Origin: Candidatus Melainabacteria bacterium
Lineage (GTDB): Bacteria; Actinomycetota; Actinomycetes; Mycobacteriales; Pseudonocardiaceae
DNA length: 6,401 bases
NCBI GenBank assembly: GCA_903970565.1
Contig: CAJCJE010000373.1
Coordinates: 1 to 6,401 of the forward strand
Direction of reading: 5' to 3'
Shown here piece by piece: positions 1-6,031 of the stretch. Each line of letters begins with the position of its first letter. Position 1 is the first letter of the stretch. Both the position numbers and the translations under genes were made by a program. The notes under the pieces are model-generated. The model ran no database searches. It saw only the letters and a list, made by a program, of their open reading frames with translations, and was not told the DNA's origin.

Positions 1-369
1 TCGCTGCTCCCGAATCGCGGTGCCGACGCCAACGACCCGTTCGGGTTTGTGATCGGGCTGCTGGTACTGCTGGAATTCGTGTTCGTCATGCCGACCGTGG
101 GCCTCGTCCGATTCGCTGTGTACTGCGCACGCTCGCCCGGCTGGTATCTGGAAAGTCGGTATGTGATGGCCGACGGCGGCCCCCACGGTGCGCCGGTGGT
201 GCTGGCGATTGGAACCAAGCGCCGGGCCAGGCGGCTTCAGCGAGTTCTGCGGCGAGAGTTCGGCAACGGCGCGGACTTCAACGCTCCGGCTGTGCACACG
301 GCCATCACGCAGACCTACGCATCGTTCAGGCCCGTGACGCCGCCGCCAATCAGCGGGCAGGCATTCTGA
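1..369 (+). CDS. Unrecognised membrane-anchored protein, C-terminal part (5' end outside window)
   Basis: I do not recognise this protein. The frame is open from the first base of the window with no stop, so the gene probably begins upstream. A GTG at position 49 could be an internal start giving 106 residues, but nothing singles it out. The readable part opens with about 16 polar residues, followed by one hydrophobic stretch (roughly positions 46-125, VIGLLVLLEFVFVMP onward) that looks like a single membrane segment. It then has a soluble tail of about 80 residues containing a basic patch (KRRARRLQRVLRREF), consistent with a cytoplasmic face. Third codon positions are strongly G/C, which supports real coding. 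It converges on the EspG-like fragment and ends in TGA. No catalytic motif is visible. A link to the ESX system through its neighbour is possible but unsupported. Confidence 0.6.
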   Translation, partial: SLLPNRGADANDPFGFVIGLLVLLEFVFVMPTVGLVRFAVYCARSPGWYLESRYVMADGGPHGAPVVLAIGTKRRARRLQRVLRREFGNGADFNAPAVHTAITQTYASFRPVTPPPISGQAF

Positions 370-400
370 TGTAGGTCGTCGCGGACCTTCAGCGTGCTAT

Positions 401-423
401 AACAAAATCGCTGGTCACCCAGC
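401..423 (-). terminator. Intrinsic terminator, minus strand, after the EspG-like fragment
   Basis: Read on the minus strand, GCTGG and CCAGC form a perfect 5 bp GC-rich stem closed by a GTGA loop, which fits the stable GNRA tetraloop class. It is followed directly by the U-rich run GATTTTGTT. It lies about 62 bases past the stop of the EspG-like fragment. Hairpin plus T-tract is the classic Rho-independent form and stands out in such GC-rich DNA. The stem is short, so efficiency is uncertain. Confidence 0.5.
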
Positions 424-437
424 CTTCGAAGACACGC

Positions 438-470
438 CATCCGTCGGATGAGGGCTATCGATGATCATCG
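438..470. repeat. Two adjacent short palindromes in the convergent gap
   Basis: CATCCG-T-CGGATG occupies 438-450 as a 6 bp inverted repeat with a one-base centre. CGATGATCATCG occupies 459-470 as a perfect 12 bp palindrome. Neither can form a useful hairpin, since the loops are too small, so dimer-protein binding sites are more likely than terminators. They lie just beyond the 3' end of the EspG-like fragment, where no promoter is expected, so chance is also possible. The TGATCAT core of the second also appears in the inverted repeat at 6031-6076. Confidence 0.3.
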
Positions 471-484
471 GCCCACCAGGCAGG

Positions 485-1093
485 TTATTGGTCGAGGGTG
501 TTCAGCAGACCGTTGAGTTCGGTGATCAACAACTCGGTTGATGCGGGTGCGAGGACCACCCAGGTCGCCCCAATACCGCTGGACTGTTGCTTGGTCAACC
601 ATCGGCCGGACTCCAGGTCCACATACGCGATCGGATACTGCGTCTTCCGACGCTGGCCGAACGCGGTCCGCGCGCCCGCGTAGACCTGTCCGCCGCCTCG
701 CCCGGGTTGGCTCAGCATCCGCTGCATTGCCCGGCAATCCGACGTCACCTGATCCGGGGCCCGATTGGATTGCAAGATCGAACCTTCCCCGTACGAAGGG
801 CCCGAGCTGCCAGCTTCGACTACATCGCGATATGTGTCCAGCGGCACCGTGACTGAACGACCCCGCCCGGCAGGCACAGTGGGCAACAGACGCACAATCG
901 CCTGTGGCAACGCATCGGCCGCAATAGGCCGAAGATGGACGGCGTGATCGTCCAGAACCGCCAGCACCGCGTCGACGCCATTCGTCGCGGCCACAGCGCC
1001 GAGCGTCACGTGAGCAGCGCGGCCGATCCAGGCGTGCAACTCCAGCGGTGGGGCAGCGAGGAACGCCATAGTGCGCAGGAGTCTCGGAGACAC
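485..1093 (-). pseudogene. EspG-family ESX secretion-associated protein, N-terminally truncated
   Basis: EspG proteins are cytosolic chaperones that bind PE/PPE-type substrates for type VII (ESX) secretion. The 202 residues from a GTG at 1093 fit the middle and C-terminal parts of that family as I know it: LDDHAVHLRPI near residues 47-57, a VPAGRGRSVTVPLDTYRDV block near 73-91, a YAGARTAFGQRR segment near 138-149, then PIAYVDLESGRWL and WVVLAPAS toward the end. Actinobacterial EspG proteins are usually about 250-280 residues and begin with a W/F-rich strand that is missing here. An in-frame stop at 1127-1129 blocks upstream extension, and neither GTG 1093 nor ATG 1069 has a visible Shine-Dalgarno sequence. 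In another frame, GTG 1200 begins V-S-R-G-E-F-D, loosely like an EspG N-terminus, but the 107 bases between are too few to supply the lost region. I read it as a 5'-deleted relic. A short functional variant is less likely. Confidence 0.62.
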
Positions 1094-1156
1094 GGTACGG
1101 TCAGAGGACGGCCGCGACGAGCGCGATTACCGCTGCTCGGGCACGACTGCCGGGCC

Positions 1157-1174
1157 TCGGCCGTAACCGGCCGA
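1157..1174 (-). terminator. GC-rich hairpin after the EndoQ-UvrD gene (possible terminator)
   Basis: TCGGCCG and CGGCCGA form a perfect 7 bp stem with a 4-base loop, starting about 46 bases past the TAG of the helicase fusion gene. No T-run follows on the minus strand, so it would be a hairpin-only terminator of the kind proposed for actinobacteria, or simply a transcript-end structure. The rest of the 1094-1220 gap shows nothing else I can name. Confidence 0.4.
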
Positions 1175-1220
1175 CCACCATCGAATTCGCCACGGCTCAC
1201 CCTAACCCTGCGCCGATCGG

Positions 1221-4200
1221 CTACAGCAGACGGAGTTGTTGGCTGCGCTGCGCTTTCGACTGGCTGGCGTCGGCGCTGCGGGTGGCGAGGTCGTCGTCGA
1301 GCACGGTGAGAAACGGCGACGACCGCAATGCCGTTTGTTTCCCGCCGCGCATTCGCTGCTGCGGATGACTCAGATACAAATGTGACTGCGCGCGGCTGAC
1401 CCCGACGAAGAACAAACGCCGTTCCTCCGCTTCGGCGCGCCCGTCCTGGTCTTCCTCGCCCGGCCAACGCAACGGCAGAATTCCCTCCGCGCAGCCGACG
1501 ATGAACACCACCGGGAATTCCAGCCCTTTCGCGGCGTGCAGGGTGAGCAGCGAGATCCGGTTGGCGCGCGGGTCCCAGGCGTCCACCTCGGCACCGAGGG
1601 ACAGTTCGGCGTGGAAACCGGCCAGGTCCATACCGGGTAGCGCGGTCAGCGGGAGAAGGAGGTCAAGGGCCTCGGTGATCATCGCCGAATCGACGTCCGA
1701 GGAGGACACGACCGGGTCGGCCGGGGAGGACACGACCGGGTCGGCCAGGGTGGAGACTTCGGTGGCGGCCGGCAGTTGGGCGAGGGCGGCGGTGGCGGCT
1801 CGGCGGAGCAGGACGGGGAGTGCGACGCCATCGGCGGAGTCGGAGAGTTGGCCGACGATGGCCCGCACGCCGAGGTGTTTGGCGAGTCGGTTGTGTGAGC
1901 GTTTCTGGAACGGCAGTCCGGCCCGCGACAGCGCGGCCATGATCGGCCGGGCCTGGGAATCGGTGCGGTAGAGGACGGCGAGGTCGTCGAAGGACAGGCC
2001 GCCGGCGATGCCGTGCGAGTCGACCAGACCGGAGTCGCGGGAGTGGAAGGAGGACCCACCGAGGAGTTCTTCGATGGTGTGCACGACGAAGGTGGCTTCG
2101 GCGTCCTCGTCGGACGCCTGGTGGATGCCGATCCGGTCGGCGGCGGGCAGTGCGCGCATGGCGTGCAGGCCACGGTCCGGGACGAGGGTGGTCGGCGCGA
2201 TGGCGGCCACGGCGCCGGCCACGATCACCGCGCTGGAACGGTAGTTCCTGGTCAGCGCGACCAGGTGCGCGGTGGGGAAATCCTCCCGGAAACGGAGGAA
2301 GAACCCGACGTCGGCGCCACGGAAGGCATAGATCGCCTGGTCCGGATCGCCGATGGCGCAGAGGTTTCCGTCCACTGGCGCCAGCAGGCGCAGCAGCCGG
2401 TACTGGAGTTCGTCGACGTCCTGGTATTCGTCGACGCAGATGCGGCGGAACTGGTCGCGGTAACGGGAAACCAGATCCGGGTCGGCGGCCAGCAGGGTGA
2501 CCGGCAGCGAGATCAGGTCGTCGAAGTCGACGAGTCCGTTGCCGTGCAACGCTTTCGCGTAGCGCTCGGCGAGTTCGGGCAGTTCGGGTTCGACGGTGTG
2601 GGCCGGGACGGACTCGCCGTTCGCGGCGGCGGCGAGCCGGGCGGCCTCGGTGCGTTTGTAGGCGGACAGGCTCTCCAGCGCGCGGCGGGCCTCGCGCGGG
2701 GTCGCGCTGCCGAGCACCTCGCGCAGCAGGGCCAGTTGGGTGCCCTCGTCGGCGACGCCGAAGTCCTCGGGCAGGCCGAGGCGTTCGTGCTGGTCGCGGA
2801 GCAGGTCGAGACCGAGACCGTGGAAGGTGGCCACGGTGATCCGGCCGGCCTGCGCGGGCACGAGCGCGGTCAACCGCTCGCGCATCTCCTCGCAGGCTCG
2901 CCGGGTGAAGGTGATGGCCAGGCAGTGCTGCGGGGCGACGCCGTGCGCGGTGATCAGGTGCGCCAGCCGGTGGGTGAGGGTCCGGGTCTTGCCGGTGCCG
3001 GGACCGGCCACGATCAGCAGCGGGCCGTCGAGAATCTCGGCGGCGGCGCGCTGGTCCGGGTCGAGGCCGGACAGAAGGGTGTCATCGGCTGGGGCGCCGG
3101 CCCGCGCGGCCGGGACGAGTTCGGGCGCCGGCACGAGTTCGGGCTCCGGGGCCAGTTCAGACGCCGGGGCCGGTTCTGGTTCGGGGAGCGCGTCCAGCGG
3201 GTCCGGTGGCGAGTCGGCACGGACTCGAACGGGTTTCGCGACCGGTTTCTTCGCCGGTTCGGGCAGATCCAGGTCGAACAGGGCGGACGCGGACATGCCG
3301 CCGCCGCCGAGTTCGCCGGGTTCGAACAGCGAGATGGTGCCGTACTCGCCGTCGTAGCCGGCTTCCCGGCGTACCCGGCCGGCGCGCAGCCGTTCGATCG
3401 CCTCGACGAGCAGCGGATTGCGGGCGCGGCGGATCTCCTCGATCGGCAGTTCCAGCAGGATGCCCAGTTCCGGGCCGAGGGTGTTGACCAGTTCGTCGAC
3501 GGCTTGGAGCACCTTCTTGCTCTTCGGGCCGACGCCGAGGATTTCGCCCATGATCTCGGGCAGCGCGAGGATGTGCTGGAAGGTGCCTGCGGTGTCCGGG
3601 CGGTGTCCGGGGCCCCGGTCGGCGAGTTCGTCGATTCGGTAGAGGACGCCGAGGGTCAGCGGTTTTCCGCATTCCGGGCAGATTCCGCCGAGCGCCTTGG
3701 TGTCGGCCGGTTCCAGGTGCACGCCGCACTTGCGATGACCGTCGTGGTGGTACTTGCCCTCTTCCGGGAACATGTCGAGGGTGCCGACGTAACCGTCGCC
3801 GGTTTCCAGCGCGCGGCGCAGGTTCGCGTAGCCGAGTTCGGTGTCCAGCACGGTCGCGTTGCGGCCGAGTATTGGTGGGGAGTGCGCGTCGGAGTTGCTG
3901 ATCAGGTGGAACCGGTCGAGTTGGGAGACCCGCCAGTTCATCTCCGGGTCGGAGGACAACCCGGTTTCCACCGCGAAAATGTGGTCGGCGAGGTCGAGGT
4001 AGCAGTCCTCGATGGCGTCGAAACCGGATTTCGAGCCGAGGACGGCGAACCACGGTGTCCAGGCGTGCGCGGGGATCAGGTACGCGCCGGGGCCGGATTC
4101 GAGGGTGATCTCCAGCAGGTCGCGGGAGTCAAGGCCGAGGATCGGCCGCCCGTCCGAGCCGAGGTTGCCGATCTTGGCCAGCCGCCGGGTGAACTCCTCA

Positions 4201-4574
4201 CCGGCGGCGAGGTCCGGAAGGTAGCAGAGGTGGTGCACCTTGCGGGTCTTGTCGCCGCGCTTGTAGATGGTGGAGATCTCGACCTCAAGCAGGAACCGGA
4301 CCGGGGTGTGGCAGCTGGGCGGCAGTGTGCGCAGCACCTCGCGGTCGAGGTCCTCGCGCAGCATGAACAGGCCGTCCTCGGCCGGCACCAGCTTGGTGCG
4401 GATCTCCTCGGCCCAGGCCGGATGGGTCAGGTCACCGGTGCCGAGGACCGTGATGCCCTTGCGCCGAGCCCACCAGGACAGGTGTTCCAGGTCGCAGTCC
4501 CGGCTGCACGCCCTGCTGAACTTGGAATGGACGTGCAGATCGACGTAGTGGCGCACGGGCAGAGATCGTGCCAT
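1221..4574 (-). CDS. Endonuclease Q-type PHP nuclease fused to UvrD/Rep-type helicase
   Basis: This 1117-residue protein is a fusion. Residues 1-430 are an EndoQ-type PHP metallonuclease: DLHVHS (12-17), GTGDLTHP (45-52), LEVE (96-99), VHH (113-115), PAHAWTPWF (168-176), ETGLSSDP (203-210) and SNSDAHSP (226-233) supply the His/Asp/Glu metal ligands. A zinc-finger-like H280-x2-C283...C299-x2-C302 follows. Characterised EndoQ enzymes nick 5' of uracil, hypoxanthine or xanthine in DNA. A Pro/Glu/Ala linker (about 430-500) leads to an SF1A 3'-5' helicase: Walker A GPGTGKT (524-530), motif Ia TFTRRACEEM, Ib TFHGLGLDLL, DEYQDVDELQ (715-724), GDPDQAIYAFRGA (742-754), NYRS (777-780), TLHAAKGLEFPVV (1011-1023) and VGVSRAQSHLYL (1057-1068), including the arginine finger. 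No C-terminal UvrD Tudor domain is evident. ATG 4574 places DLHVHS near the N-terminus as expected for PHP enzymes; GGGGCC upstream is a weak ribosome site. It follows the GNAT gene by 18 bp. All core motifs look intact. Family assignment is sure; coupled incision and unwinding is inference. Confidence 0.93.
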   Translation of the reverse strand: MARSLPVRHYVDLHVHSKFSRACSRDCDLEHLSWWARRKGITVLGTGDLTHPAWAEEIRTKLVPAEDGLFMLREDLDREVLRTLPPSCHTPVRFLLEVEISTIYKRGDKTRKVHHLCYLPDLAAGEEFTRRLAKIGNLGSDGRPILGLDSRDLLEITLESGPGAYLIPAHAWTPWFAVLGSKSGFDAIEDCYLDLADHIFAVETGLSSDPEMNWRVSQLDRFHLISNSDAHSPPILGRNATVLDTELGYANLRRALETGDGYVGTLDMFPEEGKYHHDGHRKCGVHLEPADTKALGGICPECGKPLTLGVLYRIDELADRGPGHRPDTAGTFQHILALPEIMGEILGVGPKSKKVLQAVDELVNTLGPELGILLELPIEEIRRARNPLLVEAIERLRAGRVRREAGYDGEYGTISLFEPGELGGGGMSASALFDLDLPEPAKKPVAKPVRVRADSPPDPLDALPEPEPAPASELAPEPELVPAPELVPAARAGAPADDTLLSGLDPDQRAAAEILDGPLLIVAGPGTGKTRTLTHRLAHLITAHGVAPQHCLAITFTRRACEEMRERLTALVPAQAGRITVATFHGLGLDLLRDQHERLGLPEDFGVADEGTQLALLREVLGSATPREARRALESLSAYKRTEAARLAAAANGESVPAHTVEPELPELAERYAKALHGNGLVDFDDLISLPVTLLAADPDLVSRYRDQFRRICVDEYQDVDELQYRLLRLLAPVDGNLCAIGDPDQAIYAFRGADVGFFLRFREDFPTAHLVALTRNYRSSAVIVAGAVAAIAPTTLVPDRGLHAMRALPAADRIGIHQASDEDAEATFVVHTIEELLGGSSFHSRDSGLVDSHGIAGGLSFDDLAVLYRTDSQARPIMAALSRAGLPFQKRSHNRLAKHLGVRAIVGQLSDSADGVALPVLLRRAATAALAQLPAATEVSTLADPVVSSPADPVVSSSDVDSAMITEALDLLLPLTALPGMDLAGFHAELSLGAEVDAWDPRANRISLLTLHAAKGLEFPVVFIVGCAEGILPLRWPGEEDQDGRAEAEERRLFFVGVSRAQSHLYLSHPQQRMRGGKQTALRSSPFLTVLDDDLATRSADASQSKAQRSQQLRLL
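1701..1748 (-). repeat. 24 bp tandem duplication inside the helicase gene
   Basis: Two head-to-tail 24 bp units (1701-1724 and 1725-1748) differ at one base and keep the reading frame. They encode LADPVVSS followed by PADPVVSS at residues 943-958, between helicase motifs IV and V, where the 2B subdomain or its loops lie in UvrD-like enzymes. The near identity suggests a recent slippage duplication in a tolerant surface loop. Confidence 0.85.
3114..3185 (-). repeat. 4 x 18 bp imperfect repeat encoding the Pro/Glu linker
   Basis: Four 18 bp units (3114-3131, 3132-3149, 3150-3167, 3168-3185) share a core such as CACGAGTTCGGGCTCCGG on the plus strand. On the coding strand they give six-residue repeats of the PEPELVPAPELV type, around residues 464-487 of the nuclease-helicase fusion. 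The repeat forms the flexible tether between the two enzymatic halves and probably varies in copy number between strains. Confidence 0.75.
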
Positions 4575-4592
4575 GTGGCCCCGACGGCCCCG

Positions 4593-5147
4593 TCAGCCAC
4601 CGGTCAACCAACCGGGCGGGCGCACTGCTGTCGAGTCGGCGGGCAGTTCGAAGATCAGTTCGCGGCCGTCCTCGGCGTCCCACTGTTCACCGGTGAACAC
4701 GAAGCCGAAGCCGGCGATGGTCGCCAGGGAGGCGACGTTGTCCGGGCTGATCGTCAGGCGGATGACGCGGACCTCGGGTTCGGCGACGGCACGCTGCATC
4801 AGCGCCCGCAGGATGGCTCGGGCATAACCCTGCCGTCGATGGTCCGGGAGCACGGTGTAGCCGATCTCGACCATGCCGGCGTCATCCGGTGGGCCGTGAT
4901 AGCCGGCATAGCCGACGACCACGTCCCCTGGCTGCGTACACACCGCCTTGGTGACCCAGCCGGCACTGGTCGGGTCGGCGAGGATCTGGTCGTGGCGCAG
5001 CTGCCACAACCACCTGGCGTCCTCGCCGAGGAAGGCGGCCGGCAGCTCGATCCCGGCCTCGGTGCTCGCGGCGGCGAGGTCCTTCGCCAGCAACGCGGCC
5101 AGCGCCGTACGGGAGAGCGTGACCAAGCGCAGGGTATGGGGTGGCAC
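4593..5147 (-). CDS. GNAT-family acetyltransferase (RimJ/RimL-like)
   Basis: GNAT enzymes move an acetyl group from acetyl-CoA to an amine. From GTG 5147 the protein has 184 residues, a normal single-domain length. It shows an N-terminal helix pair (LRLVTLSRTALAALLAKDLA), the strand VVVGYAGYHG (about 77-86), VEIGYTVLP (93-101), the acetyl-CoA pyrophosphate loop R-R-Q-G-Y-A (104-109) and motif B, IRLTISPDNVASLATIAGFGF (about 128-149). This order matches the RimJ/RimL-type subgroup. The substrate, whether protein N-terminus, small molecule or antibiotic, cannot be told from sequence. The frame stays open to TTG 5213, with a GTG at 5183, but homology-like sequence begins at about 5130, so 5147 is preferred; no strong ribosome site supports any start. 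Its TGA lies 18 bp before the EndoQ-UvrD start, so the two are probably co-transcribed. Its upstream end lies about 70 bp from a broken monooxygenase gene. Confidence 0.87.
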   Translation of the reverse strand: MPPHTLRLVTLSRTALAALLAKDLAAASTEAGIELPAAFLGEDARWLWQLRHDQILADPTSAGWVTKAVCTQPGDVVVGYAGYHGPPDDAGMVEIGYTVLPDHRRQGYARAILRALMQRAVAEPEVRVIRLTISPDNVASLATIAGFGFVFTGEQWDAEDGRELIFELPADSTAVRPPGWLTGG

Positions 5148-5208
5148 CTGCGCATCGTGGTGGCCCGACCGTGGCCTGTCCACCGGGTTTCGGCCAATTT
5201 GCCCGCCT

Positions 5209-5220
5209 CGCAAATTTGCG
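5209..5220. repeat. 12 bp palindrome at the monooxygenase breakpoint
   Basis: CGCAAATTTGCG is a perfect palindrome, with a related CCAATTTGCC at 5194-5203. It forms an AT-rich island about 62 bp upstream of the GNAT start. It falls exactly where recognisable monooxygenase homology begins (about 5219). It could be an operator for the GNAT/EndoQ-UvrD operon or a scar of the rearrangement. I find no convincing -35/-10 pair next to it. Confidence 0.35.
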
Positions 5221-5966
5221 CGGCGGTCCCGGTCTCAACCTCGGTCTTCAGGACGCCCTCAATCTCGGCTGGAAACTCGCCGCGCAGGTCGACGGCTGGG
5301 CACCGGCCGGCCTGCTGGACACCTACCAGAGCGAGCGGTACCCGGTCGGCAAGCGGGTCATCCTCAGCACAATGAGTCAGGCGGTGCTGAACGGGCCAGG
5401 ACCGCAGATCACCGCGCTGCGCAGCCTGTTCGGCGAACTGCTCGATGACGAGCACAACATCCAGCGGATCGCGGATCTGATGGCCGGCACGGACGTCCAC
5501 TACGAGATGCCGGGCGCGGTCGATCATCCGATGCTCGGCCGGTGGATGCCGGATCTGCCGCTGATTGGCGCGGATGGACCGACCAGGATCGCCGAGTTGA
5601 TGCGGCCCGGGCAGGGCCGTCCTGCTCGATCTGGGCTCCGCTACCGGGTTGGCCGAGGCGGCAGCTGGTTGGCGGGATCGGGTCCGGTTGGTCGAGACGA
5701 GGTGCTCGGCACCGGACGGAACGCCGGCGCCGGCCTTGTTGATCCGCCCGGACGGCTATGTCGCCTGGGTCGGCACCGACGATGTCCACAGTGGACTGAG
5801 TACGGCGCTGAACCAGTGGTTCGGAACGCCGCCGCCGGCCTCCGCTCCGACACGGTCAACCTCCGGTCCAACACGGTCAGCCACCGGCCTGGCACTATCA
5901 GCCATTGGTCCGACACTTTCAGTTACCAGTCCGGCGCGCTCAGCTGACAACCGTCCGACCGCTTGA
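5219..5966 (+). pseudogene. Group A FAD-dependent monooxygenase, C-terminal relic with frameshift
   Basis: Intact relatives (rifampicin monooxygenase and aromatic polyketide hydroxylases, about 470-500 residues) hydroxylate aromatic rings using NAD(P)H and FAD. Only the C-terminal half is present. Homology begins abruptly at GGPGLNLGLQDALNLGWKLA, the last FAD-contact segment, where intact proteins have an H-x-PxGG lead-in. It continues through GWAPAGLLDTYQSERYPVG to a thioredoxin-like end. The N-terminal Rossmann GxGxxG and NAD(P)H/FAD motifs are absent. After MRPGQG (about 5600-5617) the frame breaks: removing one C at 5617/5618 restores VLLDLGSATGLAEAAAGW, then LLIRPDGYVAWVG and ALNQWFG, ending at TGA 5964-5966. 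Without that correction the other frame runs into unrelated sequence and stops at 5945-5947. Two independent lesions and no start signal make it a pseudogene. The tail is extended by a 21 bp repeat. A sequencing error could explain the frameshift but not the lost half. Confidence 0.85.
5844..5948 (+). repeat. 5 x 21 bp degenerate tandem repeat
   Basis: Five contiguous 21 bp units start at 5844, 5865, 5886, 5907 and 5928. Well-kept positions include TCCGACAC near the start and TCAGCCA in the second half. In the restored monooxygenase frame they encode seven-residue units: APTRSTS, GPTRSAT, GLALSAI, GPTLSVT, SPARSAD. They follow directly on the family's normal C-terminal end (NQWFGTP), so they form an added low-complexity tail. 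The divergence between units suggests an old expansion. Confidence 0.8.
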
Positions 5967-6007
5967 TCTTGCACTCTCCCGCGCACATGTGACTCAAGAC
6001 TGTTCAT

Positions 6008-6031
6008 ATGCGCCACTTCTTGGCATTTTTT
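6008..6031 (+). terminator. Weak hairpin with six-T run before the sugar-kinase promoter
   Basis: GCCA (6012-6015) pairs with TGGC (6021-6024) around a 5-base loop; an alternative stem with a two-base bulge uses ATG and CAT. A run of six T follows at 6026-6031, rare in this composition. It could terminate transcription from the monooxygenase side. The stem is too short for confidence, and the T-run may instead serve as an upstream element of the next promoter. Confidence 0.25.

Noticed and set aside
1006..1467. Minus-strand open frame of 153 codons spanning the gap between helicase and EspG fragment
   Set aside because: It is an Arg-rich shadow of the helicase C-terminus and of the EspG-like start. 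Only the V-S-R-G-E-F-D stretch near 1200 was worth noting as a possible EspG N-terminal trace.
3157..4053. Minus-strand Arg/Pro-rich open frame of 298 codons
   Set aside because: Out-of-frame shadow of the EndoQ-type domain with typical high-GC low-complexity composition.
2013..5375. A 1120-codon open frame on the plus strand, antisense to the nuclease-helicase and GNAT genes
   Set aside because: It mirrors the real genes in GC-rich DNA where antisense stops are rare. Its translation is Gly/Val/Arg/Gln-rich with no domain motif, while the minus strand carries unmistakable PHP, helicase and GNAT motifs.
5409..5789. Minus-strand open frames opposite the monooxygenase relic
   Set aside because: Arg/Ser/Pro-rich antisense shadows; the plus strand carries recognisable monooxygenase sequence in two joined frames.
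5844..5948. Possible CRISPR array
   Set aside because: The 21 bp units are contiguous with no spacers, diverged, and in phase with codons, so this is a coding tandem repeat.
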